This document shows positions 33,238 through 43,706 of a stretch of 64,000 nucleotides of DNA, one piece after another (position 1 is the first letter of the stretch; each line of letters begins with the position of its first letter). The DNA is from Antedon mediterranea (Eukaryota; Echinodermata; Crinoidea; Comatulida; Antedonidae): assembly GCF_964355755.1 (NCBI RefSeq), contig NC_092678.1, positions 519,922 through 583,921 of the forward strand, written 5' to 3'. A program made the translations under genes and the position numbers. The notes under the pieces were generated by a model. The model was not told the origin of the DNA and did no database searches. It saw only the letters and a program-made list of their open reading frames with translations.

Positions 33238-33514
33238 ACCAACAAACGTTAGGAAGCTTCGATTTTGAGACGCCTAGCACTTGCGATGTCGACATATATG
33301 AAGGTACTATATTCACAACGTTGTGTTTTGGTCGATTCCAGGTCACTGTGACTTTTCATGGATTATGTTATCACAGAAAACGGTATATAACTACGAATTT
33401 TAACCGGGTTATTGTGCAGTTCTCCGACGATCATCGCGCGAATCGAAATTTATTCAGAGATGGACGACGACATCAAAAGAATATTAGGTCGTCGCAAATG
33501 AATGCTTTAAAATT

Positions 33515-33752
33515 GTAGAGGGAATTTCGTGGAGGGGAGGGGGAGAACACGAGGGGAGAGGAGAGAACACGAGGGTGGGTACACGCAGTTATTATTATTT
33601 ATTTTAGAGGGCATTTCGAGGAGGGGAGGAAGAGGGGAGAACACGAGGGTGGGTACACGCAGTTATTATTATTTATTGTAGAGGGCATTTCGAGGAGGGG
33701 AGGGGGAGGGGAGAACACGAGGGTGGGTACACGCAGTTATTATTATTTATTT
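33515..33752. repeat. Purine-rich 3-copy repeat (about 73 bp) at the GPCR 2 stop
   Basis: Three units with gagggcatttcgaggagggg, gagaacacgagggtgggtac and acgcagttattattattta. The last unit runs into the stop codon of receptor 2 at 33747, so the array is its immediate 3' flank or UTR. Confidence 0.88.
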
Positions 33753-34601
33753 TTTAAAAACCACTTTCAACTGTCTTTTAAATTCTCGGTTTCTAATAGA
33801 ATAAACAAACGCATTCATTGCTGAATTAGCGAACACGAAAATGTCAAGAATTAGTTCCAAGATGGAAGGATTATGGAGACGTGCGTCACTTCTTATTACT
33901 ATACTTAAATTGTAGATGGTAATAGGTAGATAACAAACAAGAAACATTGTGAAAATGATAATGCTTGTTTTTGTCGCTCGGATCTCTTTTTTCTTGTTCG
34001 ACCGATGGTCCACGGAACATGCGAGTGACGAAATCTTGAGTTGTTGCTTTCTTGCGGCCGTATATACATTATAATGTAGTACGAACAAGATCACTAATAT
34101 TGTAACGTTAACAATTAAGCTACACACATAAAATGTGTGTACATCTATATAATAATACACGCTTGACATGAACATTCCAATACACATTCCCCATAACCAC
34201 GCAAACAAAATGAGTTTATCTATGCGTTCGTTCGGTAGGAGATGCGCATGACGTAATGCATACGTCACGGCTACGTAGCGCTCTATAGCCAGAACCATTA
34301 AATGTTGTTGAGATACGTAAATCATGGTGTAGGCGCTTCCAGTCATAACCAACCTTACAAATATAGAGGTACTTTTAATGTTAAACCCTAGCAACCATTG
34401 AATACCAAAAATGCCCGTTATTAAGTCTACAACGCTCAGACTTAGTTGTATACGCCATATACCATTCCTATATAATCTTGATTTCGTAGAAACGTAGATG
34501 ACAAGAAGGTTTCCAACAATTACGATGAACGATAACAAAAACCAACATGTAGAAAACAACGTGTGATCTGTCACGAGGTCCACAGACGTTATGTTGTACA
34601 T
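33747..34601 (-). CDS. Rhodopsin-class GPCR 2 (intronless, 284 aa, NAFVY)
   Basis: Same family as receptor 1 and near twin of receptor 3. N-terminal site NIT at 3. GN at 30-31, D59, ERY at 107-109, TYALRHAHLLPNERIDKL in loop 2, IRATKTSIII into TM6. The TM7 motif reads NSAMNAFVYSIRNREF: the conserved proline 7.50 is alanine. TM3 has no cysteine at 3.25 (Arg there). Otherwise intact from ATG to stop with no frameshift. The P7.50 loss could alter activation or G-protein coupling, and because it is shared with receptor 3 it is not a sequencing error. Confidence 0.9.
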   Translation of the reverse strand: MYNITSVDLVTDHTLFSTCWFLLSFIVIVGNLLVIYVSTKSRLYRNGIWRIQLSLSVVDLITGIFGIQWLLGFNIKSTSIFVRLVMTGSAYTMIYVSQQHLMVLAIERYVAVTYALRHAHLLPNERIDKLILFAWLWGMCIGMFMSSVYYYIDVHTFYVCSLIVNVTILVILFVLHYNVYTAARKQQLKISSLACSVDHRSNKKKEIRATKTSIIIFTMFLVCYLPITIYNLSIVIRSDARLHNPSILELILDIFVFANSAMNAFVYSIRNREFKRQLKVVFKK

Positions 34602-35035
34602 TTTAAACCAACAGATTAGAAGAGAGTGTTAAACTGCCAACGGACGAACAGACAAATTAATACTGTATCAGAAGAGATACATTAAACGGTTGTGTACGTG
34701 ATGGTGAGCACTGTGGATAGAGTTGGCGCGCAAATGTGTTCTACAATAGCTCCCTCAGCATATTGTTATCAGATGGTTGATGACCCTATCTTATCACCGT
34801 TCAATTTTCTGCTGAGGAAAAGAAATCGATTTTTGCCAATCTGTAGTAGACTGCAGTCATTACTAAAATTGTCCCTTGAAGTAAGGAAATATGAAGTAGG
34901 TCTACACGTCAATCATATTTTGTTGAAGTTGTAATTTATTAAATCGAACTTAAGTATTGCCGTCAATCATCTAAAAAATAATGTTTTGCTCAAGTTAAAC
35001 TAATTCATAAATTAACAGTGTGAATTAACATTCGC

Positions 35036-35090
35036 TTGTGATTGGTTAGATTCCTAGCGTTGCGTACGTGTACAGGGCGTCTTTGCGCGC
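35036..35090. mobile_element. MITE family 2 remnant
   Basis: cgcttgtgattggttagatt then tagcgttgcgtacgtg is the interior of family 2. It lies in the duplicated upstream segment shared with receptor 1 (about 32880-32940). Confidence 0.55.
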
Positions 35091-35384
35091 ACGCGTCGGG
35101 ATCGACCGGGACTCCCAATTTTGCGACGACCTACATAATACGCCGTCGTCATATTGCGGTACTATTCGCATACATACGTTGAGTTTGGTTTGTCAATTGT
35201 CAATTTGTTCATCAATTCCAAGTGATGGCTGGATGATGTTATTACCGTGACATTACCGCATGGACTACGTATTACCGTGACATTACCGTATGGACTACGT
35301 ATTTAACCGCTTTTGTTGTGTAGACCACCGTAATCACATATCGAAAATCGATCGACAACGACTCTAACATTTATTTATTATTAT

Positions 35385-36245
35385 CTATTTTTTTAAAAAC
35401 AATTTCAACTGTCTTTTAAATTCTCGGTTTCTAATAGAATAAACGAACGCATTCATTGCTGAATTAGCAAACATGAACATATTAAGAATTAGTTCCAAGA
35501 TGGAAGGATTCCGGCGACGTGCGTCACCCCTTATTACTATACTTATTACTAAATCGTAGATGGTAATAGGTAGATAACAAACAAAAAACATTGTGAAAAT
35601 GATAATGATTGTGTTAGTCGCTCGGATCTCTTTCTTTTTGTTCAACCGATCGTTCACGGAACATGCGAGTGACGAAATCTTGAGTTGTTGCTTTCTTGCG
35701 GCCGTATATACATTATAATGTAGTACGAACAAAATCACTAATATTGTAACGTTATAAATTGAGTTACAAACATAATATGTGTGTACATCTATATAATAAT
35801 ACACGCTTGTTATGAACATTCCAATACACATTCCTGATAACCACGCAAACAAAATGAGTTTATCTATGCGTTCGTTCGGTAAGAGATGCGCATGACGTAA
35901 TGCATACGTCACGGCTACGTAGCGCTCTATAGCCAGAACCATTAAATGTTGTTGAGATACGTAAATCATGGTGTAGGCGCTTCCAGTCATAACCGACCTT
36001 AAAAATATAGAGGTACTTTTAATGTTAAACCCTAGCAACCATTGAATACTCCAAATGCCAGTTATTAAGTCTACAACGCTCAGACTTAGTTGTATACGCC
36101 ATATACCATTCCTATATAATCTTGATTTCGTAGAAACGTAGATGACAAGAAGGTTTCCAACAATTACAATGAACGATAACAAAAACCAACATGTAGAAAA
36201 CAACGTGTGATCTGTCACGAGGTCCACAGGCGTTATGTTGTACAT
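35385..36245 (-). CDS. Rhodopsin-class GPCR 3 (intronless, 286 aa, NAFVY)
   Basis: Recent duplicate of receptor 2. The first 60 residues differ at only about one position (MYNITPVD versus MYNITSVD). Differences concentrate in loop 2 and TM5 (HTYYVCNSIYNV) and before TM7, with two extra residues (DLVISIVIRG). ERY is at 107-109 and TM7 reads MFANSAMNAFVYSIRNREF, again lacking the NPxxY proline. Intact reading frame. Ligand and coupling unknown. Confidence 0.9.
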   Translation of the reverse strand: MYNITPVDLVTDHTLFSTCWFLLSFIVIVGNLLVIYVSTKSRLYRNGIWRIQLSLSVVDLITGIWSIQWLLGFNIKSTSIFLRSVMTGSAYTMIYVSQQHLMVLAIERYVAVTYALRHAHLLPNERIDKLILFAWLSGMCIGMFITSVYYYIDVHTYYVCNSIYNVTILVILFVLHYNVYTAARKQQLKISSLACSVNDRLNKKKEIRATNTIIIIFTMFFVCYLPITIYDLVISIVIRGDARRRNPSILELILNMFMFANSAMNAFVYSIRNREFKRQLKLFLKK

Positions 36246-36507
36246 TTTAAAACAAAATGACTACAATCAGAAAACACAACTCAAATGTCACACGAGCGTG
36301 TCATAGTTCACGTGCCCGTGCGCGCACGCAAATTAGCAGCGCCAACTTAACGTATTCCCTAATCTCCTACTAACAAAACTGTTCGAACTTGATAAGATAA
36401 GCTGCTTACAATAGAAAATGTCAAACCCAACCGTGATCTTGATATCCACAAATCAATGCACTCAACGTTTTGATTACGTAAACAACACGTGAACAATTTT
36501 AACCAAT

Positions 36508-36580
36508 CATGACTGGCACACTGAAAACTGTTGTGCGCACGTCATTGTGTTGCGTCCTAGTGGGAGGAGTCAAGCTTAAT
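36508..36580. mobile_element. MITE family 2, partial
   Basis: ttgtgttgcgtcctagtggg then aggagtcaagctta is the right terminus. It ends 8 bp from the receptor 4 stop codon. Confidence 0.6.
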
Positions 36581-36587
36581 ATTCTGC

Positions 36588-37457
36588 TTAGTGTTTAAAT
36601 AATTGTTTCAAATGACTGTTAAATTCGCGATTACAAATGGAATAAACGAAAGGATTCGACATAGAATTGGAATATTCTAGACAGATAAGAACCGACTCTA
36701 AGAAGGACAGATGTAACGAATAGTTTGGCATTGACTCAGACGAAAATATGGATACGTAAATATGGTATATAATCAATGGTAAATATGCCAACAAAAACAT
36801 TAAGACTATGGTAATGGTAGTTTTCGTTGCCCGAATTTCTTTTCGGCGGTGTGTCCTTTCGGTGGTAATAATATTGTTTGAAAATATTTTATTTTGCTGT
36901 GTTCTAGCGATCTTATACACCGTAAAATGCAGCGTACTTAAAATGATCAACACTAACAAGTTATAAAAACCATGGCACATAAAAAACATGCTCTGATGAA
37001 TATAGTAGTAACTGGTAGCCGCAATTGTACCGATACACGCTCCTGATATCCAGGCGAAAAGTATCAGTTTATCGATTCGTTCAATCGGTAGTAAGGTCGC
37101 ATGACGTAACGGGTATGAAACTGCTATGTACCGTTCAACACCAAGAATAAGTAGATGTTGTTCGGAGATCAAAGCCAACCACCACACGCTACCTTCAACG
37201 AATGACAACACGGATACGTTGATATCTCTGCAACAATTATAAATTAACGGGATGTTAAAGGCAATTAAACCAGTCAACAAGTCAACAATGCTAAGGCTAA
37301 AATGTATTCGCCAACTCCCTCTTTTATACATTTTATGTTTTAGAGTAATAAAAATCACCATACTATTTCCGAAAACGACTAAAAATGAAGCAATTGTCCA
37401 ATAAGTGATAAACAATGGTTTGGTTAAAATACTTGTAGATGTTTCGTTGGAAACCAT
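36588..37457 (-). CDS. Rhodopsin-class GPCR 4 (intronless, 289 aa)
   Basis: Family member with NET glycosylation site at 4. GN at 30-31, D59 in FSLSIVDL, SEQHLLILGVERY into TM3 end (ERY 108-110), SYPLRHATLLPIERIDKL, EIRATKTTITI into TM6 with LAYLP, and NSMSNPFVYSICNREF in TM7. No cysteine at 3.25. More diverged than the 2/3 pair. A family 2 MITE end lies immediately downstream of the stop. Confidence 0.9.
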   Translation of the reverse strand: MVSNETSTSILTKPLFITYWTIASFLVVFGNSMVIFITLKHKMYKRGSWRIHFSLSIVDLLTGLIAFNIPLIYNCCRDINVSVLSFVEGSVWWLALISEQHLLILGVERYIAVSYPLRHATLLPIERIDKLILFAWISGACIGTIAATSYYYIHQSMFFMCHGFYNLLVLIILSTLHFTVYKIARTQQNKIFSNNIITTERTHRRKEIRATKTTITIVLMFLLAYLPLIIYHIYVSIFSSESMPNYSLHLSFLESVLICLEYSNSMSNPFVYSICNREFNSHLKQLFKH

Positions 37458-38173
37458 TGTAACAAGTTGAATGTTGAGCTGTTCTTAACTCTCAATCACT
37501 ATCAACAGGCACACCAATATCTACTATATCAGAACTCAGAAAAGTTCGATTCATTTCTTCATTTTCTGCTTAAGTATGTATGCTTAAGTGGTATATTGTG
37601 TTACTAACAAGATGACGAACTCAGTTATATTCTTATATCAGTCTGCCAATCACAATTAGCTAATATCAATATGGGTCTAGGATTGACATAAGTAATTTTA
37701 GTATAAGATGTAAAAATGAAAAATCAAGTAAATTTCAAAGTTAAACACAAATCTGAAGTTGCAATAACATGACGACATCTGTCAATCAAAAGCAATGGTA
37801 ATTAGCAATCTTTAATAATGTTGTACATCAGTCAAAATCAATCAATATCATTATTTAAATAACTACTTCACTAAACTTTCTCTGTTTAATATGAGGTATT
37901 TCAATAGAGTTATTATAATAGAGAGTGACAATGACAGCTCTACACCACTAAATCAACTATTTTACAAGACACAAATCTGACGCGCGCGCGCATGCTTAAC
38001 GCGAACGTCAAGATGATACCGTAATTAAAAATATCCAACAGTTCTTCTATAGAATGCGTTTTCACGTCACGATCTGTTAAGATTGTTAAAATACAAAATA
38101 TGATGTAATAATATTATCAATTCGTGTCACCGTTAATATACATTTACATTTATTTTTTCGCTCTTGGCGTTCC

Positions 38174-38354
38174 TTAAGCTTGGTTCCCACTAGAACGTAA
38201 CGCAAGGACGTAAACGCAACGCAAGCGTTTTAACCAATGACAAGCGAAGTTATAGACAGTTAGCAATCACAAGCGAATAAGCCATCGCTTGTGATTGGTC
38301 AATTCACTTGCGTTGCGTTACGTCCTTGTGTTGCGTCGCTAGTGGGAACCAAGC
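38174..38354. mobile_element. MITE family 2, full copy A
   Basis: TIRs ttaagcttggttcccactag and ctagtgggaaccaagc. Interior with inverted gcgttttaaccaatgacaag and cgcttgtgattggtcaattc. About 180 bp, non-coding. Confidence 0.88.
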
Positions 38355-38391
38355 ATTTCGCGTACGCTACGTAATCATCAAGTAAGCTTGG

Positions 38392-38583
38392 TTCCCACTA
38401 GAACGTAACGCGAGGACGTAAACGCAACGCAAGCGTTTTAACCAATGACAAGCGAAGTTATAGACAGTTAGCAATCACAAGCGAATAAGCCATCGCTTGT
38501 GATTGGTCAATTCACTTGCGTTGCGTTACGTCCTTGCGTTGCGTTACGTCCTTGTGTTGCGTCGTTAGTGGGAACCACGCTTT
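38392..38583. mobile_element. MITE family 2, full copy B (left border of captured GPCR piece)
   Basis: Nearly identical to copy A, with one extra cgttgcgttacgtccttg unit. Its right end abuts atgacgcattctatgacgtc, which is the downstream flank of receptor 1 duplicated here. Confidence 0.88.
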
Positions 38584-39094
38584 ATGACGCATTCTATGAC
38601 GTCATTTGTACATTGCAATAGGCCAAGTATGTTACTATATTCTTACATTGCTAACAAAAATATATTTACACTAATTATGTATATTACTAGTACATAACAT
38701 GACAGTACGTAAAGATAAAAATCTTTGGTATTATGAAAAAAAGTTTCCTGCGTCTCAACCGTTGATGGCGCTATATCGTTACATCGTAATCTGACAATTA
38801 AATATCTATTTAGTTTGTTCCTTTGCTTTTATATTTTCAAAATACGTTTGAATTCTCGTTTAAACTCTCGATTTCGCACCGAGTAAACAAGAGGGTTCAT
38901 GAAAGAATTGGCGTACAACAAACCGACAAGAATCAAGTCCACAGTTGCAAAGATAATCGAATCGTTTTGATGGCGATAGTACGAAATTGTTGAGTGTATA
39001 TAGTAAACGGTTATAGGAGCAAAACATACGAAAAACATTGAAAATATTATGATGCTTGTTTTCGTAGCTCGCATTTCGTTCTTGTTTGCGCGTT
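38584..39094 (-). pseudogene. Captured 3' half of GPCR 1 between MITE copies
   Basis: 511 bp matches 31302-31812 at about 95% by eye: about 245 bp of 3' flank plus the coding region for TM6, TM7 and tail. The frame from 39074 to 38829 reads MRATKTSIIIFSMFFVCFAP... to NPLVYSVRNREFKREFKR and differs from receptor 1 by about one residue. TM1-TM5 are missing; homology stops abruptly at a family 2 MITE sequence at 39095. It cannot make a functional receptor; it could be transcribed as a fragment. Confidence 0.88.
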
Positions 39095-39178
39095 CGAATA
39101 AGCCATCGCTTGTGATTGGTCAATTCACTTGCGTTGCGTTACGTCCTTGCGTTGCGTCGCTAGTGGGAACAACACTTT
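39095..39178. mobile_element. MITE family 2, right half (right border of captured piece)
   Basis: gaataagccatcgcttgtga then ttcacttgcgttgcgttacg and ctagtgggaacaacactt match the right half of copies A and B. It begins exactly where GPCR homology ends. Confidence 0.82.
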
Positions 39179-39218
39179 AACGTCAGACTTGCGTAACCCA
39201 GCTGCGCAAGTGCAGAAG

Positions 39219-40142
39219 TCAGATTCCGCCAGTTACTAAGGAAGATACCGAATCATCGATTTTTTTCCTTAAAAAGCTTGGTTTAAACATCTTCTTCAAA
39301 TGTTGATTAAACTTTCGATTTCTGATGGAATAAACTAACGGATTCATGGCGGAGTTAGCGTAGTGTAGACACATAATAAACGATTCCAACATGCTAGCCT
39401 GACGAGTGTATCTCGCTTCAATGGTTGTTGACGTGCACAGGTAAAACTGGTAAATGATTAATGGTACAAAACATACCAAAAACATCGAAAATATGATGAC
39501 TGTAGTTTTTGTAGCCTGCGCATCATCCTTTTTATTAGCATCATTCACCGGGGATATTTTCCGTTGCTGTGCCTTAGCAGTTTTGTAAACTATATAGTGT
39601 AGTAAGCTTAACACCACTATGACCAAAGCATCGTAACTGGTTTGGATTAAGTACGACAGGTTTGCGTCTAAGTGGTAGTAGACATACACAGAGACTGTTT
39701 TGACGGCCAGTCCGAATCCCCAACCAAAAAACAGTATGATTTTATCGACGCGCGCGTTCGGCATGTATTGCGCGTGGTGTAACGGATACGTAACGGCAAT
39801 GTAACGTTCAAACGCAATAATTAACAAATGCTGTAGAGATAACAACGTCAGGATACATGTACCACCTTCAAGAATGGAAATCGCTAATCTGGTCTTTTCA
39901 AAGAATATAAAAACGACTGAGCACATCAAACCAACAAAACCAGAAAGTAAATCAACAATACTAAGACTAATCTGGATCCGCCATGTTCCATTCTCGAACA
40001 TTCTCTTCTTGACGGCAACGTAAACCACGAGAGAATTTCCAGAGATGATGACCAGCGACAAACAAACCCAAAATGTGAAAAGCAATGGATGGTTTAAACG
40101 ACGAGCCATATGAACACTCGCTGTTTCGTTGCTGTATTCCAT
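39219..40142 (-). CDS. Rhodopsin-class GPCR 6 (intronless, 307 aa)
   Basis: NET site at 5. GN at 35-36, D64 in ISLSIVDL, SLQHLLIIAFERY (ERY 112-114), TYPLHHAQYMPNARVDKI, DAQATKTTVIIF into TM6 with CFVP, NSAMNPLVYSIRNRKF in TM7. The tail is longer than in its neighbours, with a lysine-rich stretch and SVSSLVTGGI at the end. No Cys 3.25; a cysteine sits at about 3.33 instead. Loop 2 HHAQYMPNARVDK is shared with receptors 7 and 8, linking the two subgroups. Confidence 0.9.
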   Translation of the reverse strand: MEYSNETASVHMARRLNHPLLFTFWVCLSLVIISGNSLVVYVAVKKRMFENGTWRIQISLSIVDLLSGFVGLMCSVVFIFFEKTRLAISILEGGTCILTLLSLQHLLIIAFERYIAVTYPLHHAQYMPNARVDKIILFFGWGFGLAVKTVSVYVYYHLDANLSYLIQTSYDALVIVVLSLLHYIVYKTAKAQQRKISPVNDANKKDDAQATKTTVIIFSMFLVCFVPLIIYQFYLCTSTTIEARYTRQASMLESFIMCLHYANSAMNPLVYSIRNRKFNQHLKKMFKPSFLRKKIDDSVSSLVTGGI

Positions 40143-40603
40143 TTCAAATAAATTGAGTACGGTACTTAAGTCGTTAGTGTACCACTAGCTCACGTTCTCT
40201 GCACGCAGAATTAAATGAACGAAAACTGAAACATGACGATCAATATATATAATATTAATATGCTATAGTGACTTTAGCTATACAAAGTTGATGTAACAAA
40301 TTAGTTAGGTCTATGTATTTAAGAAAAGTCAAAGGCTCCAATCAAATTCGTTAAAAACAAGTCCAACTAGAGAAACGTCAACTGCCACAAATCAGTCAAT
40401 CAGATATCAGTTCCACTCTTTGCTCCAACCACGCACACCAACGCGCACACGCACACCACCGCGCGCCATCCGATATACGACCGCTTAATCTTAAAATAGG
40501 TCTATATCAAATAATATTCATTTATTCGCAATCTCGAATTAGTTAATTAGGAATACAATTTGAATAAATGTTGTTCTCACATGCCACCAATAGTTAGCTT
40601 GTT

Positions 40604-41479
40604 TCATATTCTACAGATATCTTTCAACTGTCGGCGAAACTCTCGATTCCTCATACAATAAATAAACGGGTTAATAGCCGAATTAGCGTATAAGCAGAAA
40701 TTTAAAACATAACCAAATGTTTGAAAGGATTCATTTTGCATAGGCCTATTAAGCGCCGTCAATATAATAGATAATGAGTTGAATAGGATTGTTGGCAGCA
40801 AACATACTATAAACACAGCGCATATTATAACACTGGTTTTTGTTGCTCGTGTTTCATTTTTAGGTCTAATAACTTTTCTGTTTATTATTGGAACATTAAC
40901 TGTTATTTTCGTTTGCTGTGTTTTGGCCACTTTGAACACCTTGTAGTGCAACACGCACATAACAGTTACCATAGCAATGATGTACAAAAATTGTAAAGTG
41001 TATAAAATAAATTGGTCAACGTAAAATACGATGGTTAAACACGTACCAATAAATAACGCCGTCACCCAAGAAACAACTAACAGTTTATCAACGCGCGCGT
41101 TCGGCATGTACTGCGCGTGGTGTAACGGATACGTAACGGCGATATAACGTTCGGAAGCAAGTAGCAGCAATTGATGTAGAGACATAAAAGTCATTAACCA
41201 GACAACACATCCAGTTACTGTCATTGGTAACGAGTTAAAAGGACAAAATATTGCAACGATTGACCAATTTAGACCAATTACACCTGTTAAAATATCGACG
41301 AAGCTTAGGCTTAGTTGTATTCGCCAGGTAGGGTGTTCAAACAGCTTCTTTCGCGTACAAACATACACAACGAGTACATTCCCTAGGATGATGACAATCG
41401 ACAAACAAATATAAAATGCCAAGTATGTTTTAGGTGTACATAACACATCATTTGTTGTTTGGTTGTTTACTTTCTCCAT
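40604..41479 (-). CDS. Rhodopsin-class GPCR 7 (intronless, 291 aa)
   Basis: Starts MEKVNNQTTNDVLC with an NQT site. GN at 33-34, D62, SLHQLLLLASERYIAVTYPL (ERY 110-112), loop 3 with KTQQTKITVNVPIINRKV, ETRATKTSVIIC into TM6 with CLLP, NSAINPFIYCMRNREF in TM7. No Cys 3.25 (Met there; Cys at 3.30). Near twin of receptor 8. The 3' and 5' flanks are also duplicated. Confidence 0.9.
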   Translation of the reverse strand: MEKVNNQTTNDVLCTPKTYLAFYICLSIVIILGNVLVVYVCTRKKLFEHPTWRIQLSLSFVDILTGVIGLNWSIVAIFCPFNSLPMTVTGCVVWLMTFMSLHQLLLLASERYIAVTYPLHHAQYMPNARVDKLLVVSWVTALFIGTCLTIVFYVDQFILYTLQFLYIIAMVTVMCVLHYKVFKVAKTQQTKITVNVPIINRKVIRPKNETRATKTSVIICAVFIVCLLPTILFNSLSIILTALNRPMQNESFQTFGYVLNFCLYANSAINPFIYCMRNREFRRQLKDICRI

Positions 41480-41949
41480 AAGTAGTTTGCAGAAACAATT
41501 TTGTAATCAATAAACAATAATACCGTTGAATGTTAGTCTAGAATGGCGCTTTAAAAGTAATCGCACACAGCAGTTTCACAATGTCCGTTTGTAAGACTAT
41601 AACTCATAATACACATTCAAACACATCAAGTATATTTATCAGAGATGCCACGCAATATTACGGTAGTCATCGATATTGTTTTGTTTTGCTCTTCAAAATA
41701 TTCAACGAAATTAAATCCTGTTTGTCAAATTGACATGTGACAACGGGAATGTGTTTTCTATTTTGGCAAGTCGACGATTATGAACATGTATCGTTACAGC
41801 TGACTGTGTTTATGCTCAATAGAACATAGTATCTCTAGGCCTAGTTGTTGTTTTTTCCAATATTAAGCGTTCGTATCGTTCGTTTATGTCCAAAATAAAT
41901 TAAATAAAATTTGGATTTTTTTCATCTGGTTTTTTTTTGTTTTTTTAGA

Positions 41950-42105
41950 TTTTAATATTTTTCTTTAAATGTTTTCGAAATCGACTATTTCACACGTCAC
42001 CGACCATAAGCAGCCAAACACACCTGAACTTAAGTCAGTTGTGGCTAGGCTTAACTGAATTCGTTTGGTCATTTTGGTGTATAATTTCTTCCTATAAACA
42101 AACGC
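41950..42105 (-). pseudogene. Relic of a second copy of GPCR 9
   Basis: About 150 bp matches 44280-44420, covering TM2 and the adjoining loop of receptor 9 on the minus strand (plus-strand landmarks gttttcgaaatcgactattt and cttaactgaattcgtttggt). The rest of the gene is gone. It sits upstream of receptor 7 exactly where receptor 9 sits upstream of receptor 8, so it is a deleted partner from the segmental duplication. Confidence 0.8.
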
Positions 42106-42303
42106 TAACATCCCACCTTTTGCTCAACCACGCACACGCACACTACGGCGCGCACACGCCACCCGATATACGACCGCTTAATCTTAAATAGGTCTTAATA
42201 AGAAATAATATTCATTTATTCGTAATCTCGAATTAGTTAATGTACAGTAGGCATACAATCTGAATAAATGTTGTTCTCACATGCCACCAATAGTTAGCTT
42301 GTT

Positions 42304-43185
42304 TCACATTCTACAGATATCTTTCAACTGTCGGCGAAACTCTCGATTCCTCATACAATAAATAACCGGGTTAATAGCCGAATTAGCGTATAAGCAGAAA
42401 TTTAAAACATAACCAAAAGAGTTACTGGTTTCATTTTGCATAGGCCTATTAAGCGCCGTCAATATAATAGATAATGCGTTGAATAGGATTGTTGGCAGAA
42501 AACATATGATAAATACGGAGCAGATTATGACACTGGTTTTTGTTGCTCGTGTTTCATTTTTAGGTCTAATAACTTTTCTGTTTATTATTGGAACATTAAC
42601 TGTTATTTTCGTTTGCTGTGTTTTGGCCACTTTGAACACCTTGTAGTGCAACACGCACATTATAGTCACCATGGCAATGCTGTGCACAAATTGTAAAATG
42701 TATAAAATAAAATATTGGTGAACAACATAAAATACGATGGTAAAACATGTACAAATAAATAACGCTGTCACCCAAGCAACAACTAACAGCTTATCAACGC
42801 GCGGGTTCGGCATGTACTGCGCGTGGTGTAACGGATACGTAACGGCGATGTAACGTTCGGACGCAAGTAGCAGCAAATGATGTATAGACACAAAAGTCAT
42901 TAACCAGACAACACATCCAACTATTGTAATTGATAACGAATTAAAAGAACAAAATATTGCAACGATTGACCAATTTAGACCAATTACACCCGTTAAAATA
43001 TCAACGAAGCTTAAGCTTAGTTGTATTCGCCAGGTAGGGTGTTCAAACAGCTTCTTTCGCGTACAAACATACACAACGAGTACATTCCCTAGGATGATGA
43101 CAATCGACAAACCAATATAAAATGCCAAGTATGTTTTAGGTGTACATAACACATCATTTGTTGTTTGGTTGTTTACTTCCTCCAT
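42304..43185 (-). CDS. Rhodopsin-class GPCR 8 (intronless, 293 aa)
   Basis: The start is chosen at ATG 43185 (MEEVNNQTTNDVLC), aligned with receptor 7; the frame is open a little further upstream but without an ATG. ERY 110-112, HHAQYMPNPRVDKLL, KTQQTKITVNV in loop 3, CFLP in TM6, NSAINPVIYCMRNREF in TM7. Differences from receptor 7 cluster around TM4 to TM5 (CFTIVFYVVHQYFILYILQF), the expected ligand-facing region. No Cys 3.25. Confidence 0.9.
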   Translation of the reverse strand: MEEVNNQTTNDVLCTPKTYLAFYIGLSIVIILGNVLVVYVCTRKKLFEHPTWRIQLSLSFVDILTGVIGLNWSIVAIFCSFNSLSITIVGCVVWLMTFVSIHHLLLLASERYIAVTYPLHHAQYMPNPRVDKLLVVAWVTALFICTCFTIVFYVVHQYFILYILQFVHSIAMVTIMCVLHYKVFKVAKTQQTKITVNVPIINRKVIRPKNETRATKTSVIICSVFIICFLPTILFNALSIILTALNRPMQNETSNSFGYVLNFCLYANSAINPVIYCMRNREFRRQLKDICRM

Positions 43186-43706
43186 AGTTTGTAGAAACCG
43201 TTTTGTGTGCAATACACGTTCACTTAGTCTTTCTTGTTCTTTGTGAAGAATTACGCTTTAAAAGATCCTTAAGCAGTCACAGCAATTTCAAAATGTACGT
43301 TTATATGACTATAACTACATCACGTATGCTATCACATAACTCATCAAGTATATTTACACCAGAGATGCCACGCAATATTACGATAGTCATCGATATTGTT
43401 TTGCTCTTTAAAATACTGAACGAAATTAAATCCTGTTCGTCAATTTGACATGTGTGTTTTAAAACGCGAATGTGTTTTTTTTTGCAAGTCGACGATTATG
43501 AACATCACAGATAGAAGAACGCGATGTTTATAGCGCCCTCTTGAAATATTAAAAGTTTTTGAATTAACTAACTTATCGTTACAGCTGACTGGGTTTATGT
43601 TTCTCCATGATAGAACATGGTACCTCTAGTTGCTATATATAGCGTCCGTTCGGTTATTTCGTTTATGTTCAAACTAAATAAATTAAAAAAATTTTTTTCA
43701 TCTAGT

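Noticed and set aside
32911-33518. Open frames of 90-128 codons rich in Cys/Val or Gln/Thr
   Set aside because: Products of the 21-bp minisatellite (multiple of three) in all frames.
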